A DNA stretch of 64,000 bases from Tricholoma matsutake (lineage: Eukaryota > Basidiomycota > Agaricomycetes > Agaricales > Tricholomataceae): positions 8,742,001 to 8,806,000 of the forward strand of contig AP026549.1 in the NCBI GenBank assembly GCA_026075535.2, written 5' to 3'. Positions 44,611-55,640 of this stretch are shown here, piece by piece. Position 1 is the stretch's first letter; every line of letters starts with the position of its first letter. A program made the translations under genes and the position numbers. The notes under the pieces were generated by a model. It was not told where the DNA came from, did no database searches, and saw only the letters and a program-made list of their open reading frames with translations.

Positions 44611-47600
44611 TTAAAGTCCGAAATTGTAAAGTTCAAGCTGTACCTTTTCGAGCCTCTTTTTCCGCGCTGTGAGCTCCTCGCGCCTGGCAACTAGATTTGG
44701 ATCTTCAGCGAGATAGGCAGAGTAGCGAGCAGTCGCAGCAACAGTTCCCAACTCAAATTTAGAAATTAGGAAGGGCTGTAACTCCTTCCCAACGGCCTTA
44801 ATGAACATCCGGTCAATGAGCGACGGGACGTTATCAATAATTCTCTGGAACACCTGTAAGCTCGAAAGAAGGGGTAAAGTAAACAACGAGACCAGATAGC
44901 AAACCTTGTACGCGACTTGGAAATATCCTTTAACTTCTGCCATAACCTTCAGTTCTGTTTCGTATTCGTCCGGAGGGTTTAATTTGCCCAAGTCGTCTTT
45001 CGTCAGTCCAACATGACCAATCTCAGCCAGCGTGGCGAGCACATTGTTGATTTTCTCCGTGTCTATAGTCTCCTCTGGTAAGGCACTATTTGGCGCGCTT
45101 GGGGTAAGAGGCGGGTTATTCCAAAACGGTTTCACGGTTGGTTCCAGGGACGATGACGATGAGGTGGGGACTTGAGATGAGGGTGGAGCAACGGATGGAG
45201 CTCTTGGGAATGCAAAGGCCGATGGTTTCATTCCAACTGGGAGAGATACGGGATTAGCAGAGTCGAAATTCAATAAAATCGAGACATACAAGTGAAAGCA
45301 GGTGACTGGCTTGGAAGAGACTGGCTCGGAGCAGTAGGCATAGAGGGAGTCAATGAGAACTTTTGTGTGGGTTTCACCTCGTTGAGCCGGGACCGTACGT
45401 CTTTGTACTTCGCGAGCCACTTGGAAGAAGACGACTCAAGATAGTGAAAGTTTTGGGTGTACGGCGTCAATTCGACCTCAAGGGTTGCGTCAAGGAATAC
45501 AAGGCATGAATCGTAGTGCTTCGCCACCAACTCAGTGACAAACGAACTTGGCAGAAAGTTGACGTTGTAAGTGCCACTCCATCATAGCTTGATCGAAGCT
45601 CACGTTAAAGTACCTCGAAGAAGATCATATTGCTTGATATTATCGTCTACGCACTTGAGTAATATTTTCAAAAATGATGCTCGAATGCTGTTAAAACAGG
45701 CGTGGACAGACGACGACCAGGTGTTCTGTGTAGCTGCAATTATGGCGACTTTGGCTTGATATGGTACATTGCCAGGTAATTCTCGCGTGACCGACCTGAA
45801 AGAGAGCGAAGAATGATGTTACGGATATATCAGGAAAAATAGACGCTTAGATATACTTCATAATATGCTTGCGCATGTCGTTCAAATAAATAGGCTTCAT
45901 ATTACCAGTGAGCTCTTTGGCATCTTCCTCGCCCTCTGCGATACTCTTCAATATACTAGCATTGTTGTGGCTTGCATCGGGAAAAGGAATGAAATTCGGA
46001 GTCGTTAATCTTATAGACTCTTTGAATATGGCGTAGGCGTCTCTGTTATGATGAATGAGGAGGCTGGAGTCGGAGCTTCCGCGTACGTATTGCTGGACAT
46101 TGTCACAAAGATGGGTGAGCAGCGTTAAGATGTAGGATGCGGGATCCATGTCGATCATGGGAGGAAGATTGCCCAGCTCCTCCCTGCAGCTCTCGAGGTG
46201 TCGCGATGTTTGTAAGTGAATATCTGGCAGACTAAGGACATATCGTCAGGGAAACGGAGATCGAAACAAGCCCAGCTACCTCTCATTTATTATCTGAATT
46301 AACAGATTACTTAACGTCTTCACGAGATTTCCGATACCCAGCCGTTGACGGTGTAGGGAATTCGACCATGGCGGATTCTGGGAAAAGAAGGCAACTTCAG
46401 CAGCACGGGCCTCAGCCGTGGTAATTCCCGCCTCTCGCTCTAAATCATCGGGCTGTCGTGTACAGTAATACCCGTGCTTCAAGGGGTGAGTTCGACCTTC
46501 CAGGATGTCAAGCCACATATTTCGTGCATTGATAGAAGAAGCTGACAGCATGTCAGGTTTAGTTAAGACACCTGACAAGCGGCGGTTAAACCGGATCGTA
46601 TATCGATATCGAGTGACTTTACCTATAATACGTCGACCATGCGGATCTTCTTTCTGGGCCAATCGTAAAGCCTTTTGATTTTCAATATCGTCTGCAGAAC
46701 AGGATAAATTATGATATAAATCAATAGTAGTAGCGAACACCACAAACCAGTCACGGGCAATGCAGCGAGGATGAGGCAGTTGCCTTTGATGTGCGAAACT
46801 ACCATGTCTTCAACGAGTTGAACTTCTTCAGGTTCTGCATTTTGAATTAATCCTTTAAGCACCGACGAATTAAGTATTGTCAATAACACATCCTAATGCC
46901 ACAAGTTACATACCAGGAAGGTCGATGAATGATAAATCTGTTAGTTCTGGACCCTGAAGATCAATGCATACGACATCTCTGGAGAACGATTTCGACTTGT
47001 TTTGAGCAGAATGTTTCTGAATGTCTTCCATTGGCATTGAGAGGACTTTAGAAAAAGGAATGTGATCATTGAGCACGGCAAATTGGGCGCGTCGGAGTCG
47101 GGGTTCGACCTCTTCCTTGTTGGTTATGACGACCCCAAAAAGTTGCTCAGAAACTTGGTCCAAAGGCTTCCCGCTAGTGTCGAACTCTCGGCGAATTGAC
47201 ACCCTGCAAGACCATGGGCCGGACGAGGATGATAGCCTACACTCCATCGGACAGCGTGTACATGTTCCGGCATCGCGAGGAACGTTTATCTACACAGGCA
47301 GAATATCAGAAAGAAAGCCACTGAAGGATTTATGAAAGGACGAACTCCGGAAATGGCCTCAACAACGCTCGATTTTCCTGAAAGAAACGTAAATCACCGC
47401 CACCATCAAGGGTACAAATCCATATACCAGCACTCTGTTTTCCTATAACAGTTATACGAGGAAGATCAAGCTCTCCTTGAGCGCTAAACGTCGTGAGTCA
47501 CATTCAGTTCTGCCAGGAAGTGGCACTAGTAGAGTGAAGAAGTTCGTACCCGATTGCGCGTAGGTGATTGACAAGGGACAGTAACTGCTTGGAACGTATA

Positions 47601-47644
47601 GCGTAGTCTGAAGAGGATATTCCAGTAGCATCATTCTCAGGCAT
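44611..47644 (-). CDS. Dynamin-family GTPase (fungal Mx/Vps1-like), intact, 12 exons
   Basis: Exons: 47644-47550, 47483-47428, 47377-47346, 47289-46914, 46852-46748, 46691-46623, 46571-46280, 46231-45857, 45795-45604, 45546-45290, 45236-44905 and 44853-44611. They sum to 2,424 nt, an 807-aa protein with no internal stop. G1 is GKQSAGKS (split by an intron after the Gly of the P-loop), G2 is in PRDAGTCTRCP, G3 is DLPG and G4 is TKPD. The dynamin middle/stalk region follows (HPLKHGYYCTRQPDDLE, PWSNSLHRQRLGIGNLVKTL). A Ser/Pro-rich linker without a PH domain leads to a GTPase effector domain (EYETELKVMAEVKGYFQVAY, RIIDNVPSLIDRMFIKAV, RREELTARKKRLEKVQLELY). Dynamins of this kind assemble on membranes and use GTP to remodel or cut them. 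All introns are GT-AG. It is the clearest intact host gene in the window. Confidence 0.95.
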
Positions 47645-48213
47645 TGTATGGTAAATTGTGAAAGGTCTATTTACCTACTTATAGTATATTGTCACGTGAT
47701 CGCGTTTACTCCGTATATAGTATAATTTGAGTATAATCCATGTAATTATTCTATGAATCTATCGGGGGTAAAACCAAAGAACAACCAGGGACTGTTTAAG
47801 TACCTGTGTGTCAGATAACTGTTACCTACCACGGCAATTTACTTTGTAGCGTTGTAGTTTGATCACCCTGTGGAATTGTAGTGTGCCCACTTCCACATCA
47901 GATAACGCTGCCACAGGCAGAAACTTGGCAATTGTCGGAAATTTCCGGATGGCATTATAACCTCACCTAGATTATATGTGGATTATCACTCCCTCTCAGC
48001 TAGTATACTGGGCCCTAATGTGGAAAATCTATTACCTACATATGTAAACTACATTATTGAACTGAACCCGAGACTTGGTAGCTAGCTTAACATCAGTTCT
48101 GAGTGTCGATTTTAATGGGTTATGGCGGTTACGTGGGTCACGTGGGTCATATTAGGTTATACTGCATTACATAATTTTGTGACAATGGCCACGTTATACA
48201 CATCAGTAATCCT
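47645..48213. other. Intergenic, upstream of dynamin; no gene
   Basis: AT-rich in its first 120 bp, with TATATAGTATAA near 47714 on the dynamin promoter side. Nothing else is recognised up to the transposon at 48220. Confidence 0.4.
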
Positions 48214-48219
48214 GTATTT
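48214..48219. repeat. 6-bp target duplication (GTATTT)
   Basis: GTATTT borders the left terminal repeat and recurs at 54065-54070 beyond the right one. Confidence 0.8.
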
Positions 48220-48528
48220 TATGGCAACAGGGATCGGCCAGCCTATTTTTAGTGGGATATACCATGATTTCTAAGCAACGGCAAGGTGCAGGCAAACATG
48301 GACACCAGAAACCCCATTTCCTCATTCATTAATAATAATAAACTTGTACATGTGATGAGAAGTTGATAAACCATCGATAACGACTTGGACGGGCATTGCA
48401 CTCATCGTGGAACAGTGCTCCGCTGGCAGCACCGTGACTTCCTATGGCAAATGGGAATCAACACAAGCCCTTGCATGTGTGCTGTTCTCCTATCAGTATT
48501 CTAGCTAGTTGCTAACCAGTTGTCCCAG

Positions 48529-50206
48529 CTCCTGAAGATGAACTCCATCCATTGGTCGAGTACTATTGGCATTTAGGATTTTCTGACAAGGTCATTGTTG
48601 AGCATGTTCTGGATCATTTTGATAAGTCCAAGTATGGATTCAGGTATGTAATATATTTCTCAGTTTTGACAGTTTCTTAACTTAATACAGTTTGAAAAGT
48701 TTGGGGAGAGTTCGGGCTTCCCTTGGGCTTAAAGGCACTCGACAGCAGAAGGCAGCATTTGAGACTATTTCTCCTTTCATTCAAGAGATTTGTGCCCATT
48801 TTCCTACTATGGGTGCACGTCAAATGGTCACAACCTTGTGTCAGGATTACTTTCTCAAAGTCTCTGAGTGTGTAAGATATACTGTAACCTTGCTATTTCA
48901 CTTGATAGTATGATAGGCTTATGGTCTCGAAATACTTGAAAAAGATGGAACCACAGGCGGTTGCTTTACGGAAGCAGAAACAATTTCAATGGAAGTGGTT
49001 CTGGGCTGCAGGTGTTATGGATATATTGGCTTGCGATCAACATGACAAATGGAAGCGTTTTGGTTTGTGGCTACATGTCAGTCTCGACCCCTACTGTGGC
49101 CGTCTTGCCTGGTTGAAGATTTGGTGGTGCAACCAAAATCCATGGCTCATAGCTGGTTACTATATTGAGGCCGGGCATAATGTCGGAGGTGTGTCCTTCA
49201 TCTTTCTGAGTAAAACAACCTTAACCTGGCTTGCTCTTACTTCTGCTGATAACACAGGCATACCCCTTATTACACAGAGTGATCGTGGCGGTGAAAATAA
49301 TGTGGTTGCGAATTGCCACACTGTTATTCGTCACCGACTTGACCCATCATTAGCTGGTACTTTACAACATCGGAGGTGTGTGGAAAAGTCAAATATCAAG
49401 CCTGAAGCTTTGTGGTCTCAATTATGGTGCCAATTCACACCAGGCTTTGAGACCCAACTTGATTATGGTTTGAATAACAGTTTGTACAACCCTGATGATC
49501 CACTCGAGAAGTATGTTTCCAAGCTCCTTGATTTCGCTTTGTTAATTTTTTTATGATCTAAAGGCTTGTTTTTCGATGGCTTGCAATCCCATGGCTTCAG
49601 GCAGAGCTCAACGCGTGGATGTGCCAGTTCAACAGCAGCCCATGCCAAGCTGATAAGCACAAACTGTTACCCCAAGGCATTCCAGATATCATCCATGCTA
49701 AGCTGCATTTATTTGGGTCAAAAGATTTCAAGGTAACTCTGTATTCTGCATGACAAATTTCAATGAGGCTCTAACATGGAAGAAAGGTTGTCATATCACC
49801 TGAGCTATTTGACGAGATGGAGCAGGAATGGGCACCTCCTAGTGATCCTGTTTTCCAGCTTGTGCCAGTAACTTTTGCGGAACAAGCAACTATGCTATAT
49901 CATGCTTTAGGGCAACCTGCAGTGTCCTGTATTACATTCTGGACTGTTTATCAAGAATTACTTGCTGCATTTCTCAGGCTTCCAGCTGATCCACAGCTTG
50001 CAGAAGCTTTACTTAGGGTGGATGAGGGTGTGGAAGTTGAAGTCCCAGTTCTTACTGGTTTGTGAGAACTTCGACACAGTGACAATGTTGTCGGTGAACA
50101 TGGATATATGTACTGTGGAGGGCTAGAGAATCCTCCACCTATAGATGAAGAGGAGGAGGGACCTGGAATTGTTGATCTTCAAGAATTTGCAGATTTTAGT
50201 GACTAA
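48529..50206 (+). pseudogene. Integrase-core (DDE) transposase, one in-frame TGA
   Basis: Exons: 48529-48643, 48691-48871, 48909-49188, 49258-49510, 49564-49732 and 49787-50206, with introns of 37-69 nt. The start is upstream of 48529 (an acceptor ...GTCCCAG precedes it) and was not fixed. The N-terminus is helix-turn-helix-like (VEYYWHLGFSDKVIVEHVL, RVRASLGLKGTRQQKAAFET). The core has FWAAGVMDILACDQHDKWKR and WLHVSLDPYCGRLAWLKIWW, TQSDRGGENNVVANCHT (second Asp) and NIKPEALWSQLWCQFTPGFE (candidate Glu). The C-terminal part is RWLAIPWLQAELNAWMCQFN and DEMEQEWAPPSDPVFQLVPV. TGA 50063-50065 interrupts the tail before an acidic end (IDEEEEGPG). Such proteins are common in mushroom genomes as integrase-core hypotheticals. 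Confidence 0.8.
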
Positions 50207-50385
50207 TATATCCTAGAATTTGCCTCCTACGATCCTCATAATCATTTGAAATGTGTAGTGAAAACTTTACAACTGGAGTGGAGTCTCACTGATTGTAATT
50301 CGGCCAATCATTTGCAGATTCTGTTCCAGCCAGCTTTTCGCATTGGTTCTTGTCTTTGCTTGTTCTTCTGCCCTCCCACCCTCCC

Positions 50386-53300
50386 ATGACAATGTCGCAT
50401 CAAGAGGAATACTCTGCTGATTTCACTAATGCAGACAATGAGAAGGCTGTCATCTGTGACAGAGAAAACTGTTGCATTAAGACTTATCCTCCTGGAACAG
50501 ATATGCAATATCTCCATAACAATGAACTGGGTCAGACTGGCCATAAGGTTTGCTCTGAATGCTACCAATATTACCGGCATAAGACAACAACAAAGCACAG
50601 AGGTACATGATATCATCATCTTGACTCTTGATGGCCAACTCGCTAATTCCTCGTTAGAAGCTCCCATGGCCCAGATGGCCACTGAACTTGGGATAGCCAT
50701 AAGACCTAGCAAGGAACACCAGCATGAAGTCCATCGCCAAATTTCAGGGGCACAACGTGGTCATCAGTGACATTTAACAATTCAATGCCAAGGATGGCTT
50801 AACTTTTATGTTCACAGAAGTTACAAATGTTGTCCAACCTGTCGGATTCAATTACCCAAGCCAGAGGATCGTACCCCTCTACCCTTCCAATTTTTCAAAC
50901 TAGGCACCTGGTCCAGTCTCCGAATGGACCTGTTTGTATGGCCACAATGGTACCTACAATTCATCTTCCTGGCCAGGGACCACAGGTCCCTCCAATCAAC
51001 GCTAGCACAGCCAGTTTGGGTTACACATCTAACCACCTTGTGTATCATAAGACACGACAATCACTTGCAAGCAATGCATATGCATTACATGGAGGTCATG
51101 TGATTGTAGTTGAAGTTTGAGCTGTTCACATGCCAGTAGGAAAAACAAAGGCGCAGTTAATTGGAGTAAGCTTTCAATGAGCAATGGATGTGATCTTGAC
51201 TGACATCGTGGATGTTAGGATGTGCTCCAAGCCGTTGATGATGTTCCTGTACACATTGGTGCTGTTGAGCTCAAGAATCTGCTCTATGACCAAATTTTAC
51301 CTTCATGGTTAGCATATACTGAGGGATATCCATTGGACATCAACAACATCATTTTGAGGTCAAAAGACTGGGTAGAAATCCAACCCTTGAACCCTGACTG
51401 TGATGTAATCTCACATTCATTTTTTAAAACTGGAAAAAATGGAGGGATCACCTTCAAGATGGGGCATTGCCTTGTCCATTTCCATATTCCAAACAGGATA
51501 TACAATGAGTATCTTGATTATGCTGAGAAGAAGGAAGAAGAGAGATTGAATAATCAAGAGGCATGTAGAGACTGACTTGATGATTGATTGATGTCGGACT
51601 CACGTTCATCTTCTGAATTAGGCAGGATGGGTTCCAGAAGTTGGACATAAGCATATCCATATACATTCTCCTGATCGTCCAGGCCCAAGCACTTGCATTA
51701 TATCTTCAGATGCAAGTAGATCAAAGGATGTTACAACCACACAGGTTTCACCACCACTGAAGTGGGCACGCCACACAGTGAAGTCCCATGTTGAGCGTTC
51801 TGTTTTGCCTACTATTACACGCAGACTGGAAGATGTATTGCGTTCACAAAAGCCACCGACTGTGAAAGAGGTGCAGATGTTATGTGAGTTTTATAGAGGC
51901 ACAGCTGCTATGTGTTAAGAACTGATCCTGGAGGGCTCATCGGAATCTGATTGGACACTGCGGGTGATAATAGCGGGGATTGTCAGGTCGATGCAGATTC
52001 TGCAGGAGGGGAAACAGAAAGGACTTGGCTTCAGCTTGTAAGAAGCTGTGCCCTTCACCTCGTCTGGTGTCCTAATTTCAAGTCAAAGGTCTGGAGGTAG
52101 GAGCGGGAAAGGGTGAGTGAATGCGGGGAGGAGTACAGGGGGACTTAGGTTAAGTTCAGATGAGACTAGAACTTCAGAGGGAGACTAGAGGTCAAGTCGA
52201 ATGGAGTTCAGACTCTTAGAGGACAGAGGTAGGAGTAGAATGAGATTTGGATTGACAAGTTAAAGTCGAGTCTATGTCAATATACGAACTGAGGAATACA
52301 AGGTGAAACTAACTAAGTTTAAATACTGTAGTCCGGAATAATGTGGAACATGAACGAAGATTGTGGCAGTGTCTCGACTGCATAGATAAATTATCTAGCG
52401 GGAGCTGCACAGGAATCCATAGTCGAATTTGCAATAGAGATGGCAGCCTTGGGAAGGCAGCCATGGATGCTGTACAAGGCAGCCTGGTGCACAGCAGTGT
52501 GGGCAGTGCAGGGTGGTCAGGAACAAAATCGGAAGGAGTAGGCAAATGTTGGGTTAGATGTGCAGAAAAGAGTCGGATGGAATGCGGGTTCCGATCAGGT
52601 GAGGAACGGTTCTTGACACTATGTACTTGTATGCACTGCTGATTTGATCGTATGTTTTAGTTGAAACCAAGCTGATAAATGTTGCCGTCTACTTGGTGAA
52701 ACATCATACTCTTGAAGATCTGTTGAACTCATGCCATGAAAAGTTCAATTATAAGCATTATATGGGTTCAGCAGTGGACATGACATTGCGTCTGGATTTC
52801 TCTCCAAAAAAACAGAAGAAGGGTGGGTTTAAACTTGCTTCATTTGGCACAGCCAGCCAGCCTCTTTTTGGTGCCCAGTACAATATCTCTGCAAAACAGA
52901 CATTTTATCAGAAAACAGCACTGACTGGACAGGCTGGGAAAGAGATCAAGGTTACACAAAACATTCCACATGATGGTGTCACACAAATTCGCAATCTCGC
53001 AATGGAAATAGCTTGCCTTGTATGGGCCTGCATTCTTCTTGACATTGTGTGCAAGTTTGTTGATATGGTCATTGCCTTGTGTGGGGTGCCTCCCTTCCTG
53101 ATCCCTCAGATGCACTTTGTCGAGGCTGCACTAGTTGTGGAGCACAACATCAGTGAGAGTAGCAAGGCTCAGGTTTTCCTTCTGGAGGAGGTTATCGGAG
53201 AGGTCGAAGGTTGCTTCAGAAAATATGTGAACAATATATCAGCTGTTCCAGTGTCATTTAGTAACACAGAAGACGAGGAATGAGCTCACTTTCTGGCATT

Positions 53301-53653
53301 CACACAGCATGTTCAATACTTCAAAACAAGGAAGCTCGCATTTGTCTCCAATTACCAAGGTAAGTGTGATGCTTATATTTCTCGCCAATTCCTTGCACAC
53401 ACCTAACTCTTACTAATAGGTGGTAATTCATTGCTGAGTGATCCCCAGATTGTGACGGACAGGCCAGTACTTGATTTCCATAAGTCTGAGACTACTATTG
53501 AACAATATCCTTCTCATATACAGTGCTTTGGGATATATTTTTGCAGATGGAAACCTTCCTAGTGGTCATCAATCCTTCGAGTTGCATCATCAGTGCAACC
53601 ACTTCTGTCACTTCTTCGAAGTACCAGTCGACTATGAGATTTGGGAGTTGTGA
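50386..53653 (+). pseudogene. Alpha-kinase (MHCK/eEF2K type) with TGA codons and a solo-LTR insertion
   Basis: The N-terminus (MTMSHQEEYSADFTNADNEK) leads to a Cys-rich motif (CDRENC...VCSECYQYY). Introns at 50603-50657 and 51164-51219 fit. The middle is STASLGYTSNHLVYHKTRQS, then PVHIGAVELKNLLYDQILPS and KDWVEIQPLNPDCDV. After the LTR insertion the catalytic part follows: GGFKLASFGTASQPLFGAQ, AKQTFYQK (ATP-contacting Lys), VFLLEEVIGE and AHFLAFTQHVQYFKTRKLAF. SNYQ-GGNSLLSDPQIV spans an intron, then FADGNLPSG, and HHQCNHFCHFF gives the zinc-binding His/Cys of alpha-kinases. TGA at 53281-53283 falls between EDEE and AHF, and another near 51118. Alpha-kinases phosphorylate Ser/Thr, often in helical substrates. 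It lies within the transposon ends, on the same strand as the transposase. Confidence 0.85.
51913..52618 (+). mobile_element. Solo LTR (706 bp) with CTATG duplication
   Basis: Starts TGTTAAGAACTGATCCTGG, ends GAACGGTTCTTGACA. CTATG occurs directly before (51908-51912) and after (52619-52623). The orientation is inferred from related LTRs at 39.3-42.2 and 57.8-58.4 kb. Without it and one CTATG the host reads GCTGCTATGTACTTG...TTTTAG, a plausible 5' splice site and short intron of the kinase gene, so the insertion hit a donor site. Confidence 0.9.
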
Positions 53654-54544
53654 GGATCACTGATTTGCACCGTTGAGGGTACAACTGAAGAACTACCTGA
53701 ATCCTAGACACTACCCATACTTCAACATTATAGTACATACCAACCATCTCACATGTTCTGAGTCTACCATTTAACTTCCTACATAATCTTTGTTAGATCT
53801 CCATTACCATCACGGTACTGTTTCTAGATTCATTGAACATGTTCTCACCCCGAAATTCAATTTGACATTGTCTTGGATATTGGATAGGATATGTTTACCA
53901 TTTACGGTCCCACTCAGGAACTTATGATAAGATCCATCTCAAAAAATTGATAACTTGAATGCAATACTCATTGATGAAAGGGTTTCTGGAGTCCTTGATG
54001 CAAAACTGCTTAGAAATCATGGTATATCCCACTCAAAATAGGCTGGCCAATCCCTGTTGCCATAGTATTTCAGTTTCCAGAGGTTGCTAAACTTGAGCAA
54101 CCACCGAAAACCAGCAGAAACATGAAAAGTTGAGCACTTGAAAATGCAGGTCCATTTTTCCAGAAACCGCTCTGAATGATCCAGAATGGAAACCTCTGGA
54201 TACTTGAAATCTAAACTATTACATCACTAGCTATACATATTCAAAAGGAATGAAGTAGGGCATAGCCTAGCATCTAGTGGTGTATTGTGAAAGGGTTTAT
54301 ATACCCCAAAAGTGCGCATGGACCATTTGCTGATGTTTGGCAGTGATAAAAGTGGTTTCATTTTTGCAAGCACAATGGGCAAGTTCCAAGGCAGTTGACC
54401 TGTGGTTGACTCGTGGTTGAGCACCTCATTACATAATCCTACCAAATTGAGCACTTCGATTTATGGATCCTTTTACATAAGAACAAACATCTGTTAAAAT
54501 CAATTGCTTCATGATAGTGACCATGGTGACTGGCATCAGACTTA

Positions 54545-55459
54545 AGGCAAGGCAGGGGTAGGGGTATACCCTTGTGTTTTGGGCTAAGGGTATGAGGGGT
54601 AGGGGTAGGGGTTTGGAAGTTCATACCCTTGCATACCCCTGTACCCTTACTAAGGGTACAGGGGTATGCCAGAGGTATGCTTATGTAAGAATATCATTGA
54701 TTTTTTCAGCTACAAAGACTCATATTCAAGATTTTCATCAATTAAATTCAGATTTTGAGATTGTCCAACATGATAATGGCTTTCATATGTTAATAAGAGG
54801 TATCAATATGTGATATTACAGTGCTTTGCATAAAGCTTGACAGTTGCTGAAATTTGATAAACATGAGCAAATTTGATGTCTTGGTCATTTTATGGCTTCC
54901 ACAATGGCTTTCTAGCTTATATTCTGGTGAAGGAGGTGTAGATAAGTGGTCTCAGAGTGTCATTGTCTGCAAATAGTTGACTGTGTATAATTTTATACTT
55001 CCAAAATAGATCTCTAGAACATTCTGGCTTGCATATGATCAAATATTGTTATTTCTCAGTACAGCACTTCAGAGGACATGTTGAATAGAAATTTACTTGG
55101 TAGTAAACTCCTAAGACCATTTATATACACTTCCTTCACCAAAATATATGCTAGAAAGCCATTGTGGAAGCCATAAAATGACCGCGACATCAAATTTGCT
55201 CATGTTTATCAAATTTCGGCGACTGTCAAGCTTTATGCAAAGCGCTGTAATAGTAAATACAATAGTTATCAACACTTTTCAAATGAATTTTGCTCTAAAT
55301 ATGTTGATTTTGTGCCAAACCCTTGTACCCTTGACAAACCCTCCCATACCCTTGGTAACCCTTATATGTTTCCATACCCTTTACCCCTAAGGGTAGGGTG
55401 TTCAGGGGTAGGGGTAAGGGTATGAGATTTGACACCCAGGAGTAACCCCTGCCTTGCCC
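54545..55459. mobile_element. Element A, copy 2, nested in hairpin element 3 and itself invaded
   Basis: Ends AGGCAAGGCAGGGGT and CCCCTGCCTTGCCC, flanked by TA on both sides (54543-54544, 55460-55461). It matches copy 1 (25691-26154) inverted, but contains an extra 429-bp element at 54819-55247 plus a duplicated TA. Confidence 0.8.
54819..55247. mobile_element. 429-bp TA-type MITE (Tc1/mariner-like ends)
   Basis: Ends CAGTGCTTTGCATAAAGCTT and its imperfect inverse; the inverted repeats extend about 100 bp (through GCTCATGTTTATCAAATTTC and ATGGCTTCCACAATGGCTTT). TA is duplicated at 54817-54818 and 55248-55249. Copy 1 of element A shows the uninterrupted site (ATTTACTATTAATATCAC at 25891-25908). 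Non-coding. Confidence 0.9.
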
Positions 55460-55640
55460 TAATCAGACTCTTGCATGGCATAGGAGATGATAGAATAAAG
55501 AGTCCAGATATCCAGTCAAGCCAGAAGGTGCAAACACTTCGAGAACTGTAACAAGCACAATCATGCAACATGTGGGAACCTTCTGAACTCACATTGACCC
55601 TACCCCATTTCACTCTATGTAACATCTGTAAGTCTTTTCA
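55460..55640. other. Short non-coding stretch inside hairpin element 3
   Basis: No gene or repeat boundary is recognised. Confidence 0.3.

Larger units (their letters stand above)
48220..54064 (+). mobile_element. DNA transposon with integrase-type transposase and alpha-kinase cargo
   Basis: 5,845 bp between inverted ends TATGGCAACAGGGAT and ATCCCTGTTGCCATA-like (left 48220, right 54064). The repeats pair for about 60 bp (GGCCAGCCTATTTT, AGTGGGATATACCATGATTT, CTAAGCA) and more loosely to about 100 bp (CCAGAAACCC). The flanks are a 6-bp GTATTT duplication. Inside are two plus-strand genes: an integrase-core DDE transposase and, 180 bp after it, an alpha-kinase. A 706-bp solo LTR is nested in the kinase. 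Integrase-like catalytic core plus 6-bp TSD resembles the eukaryotic IS3EU superfamily; this assignment is an inference. The copy is decayed (in-frame TGAs in both genes). Confidence 0.8.
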
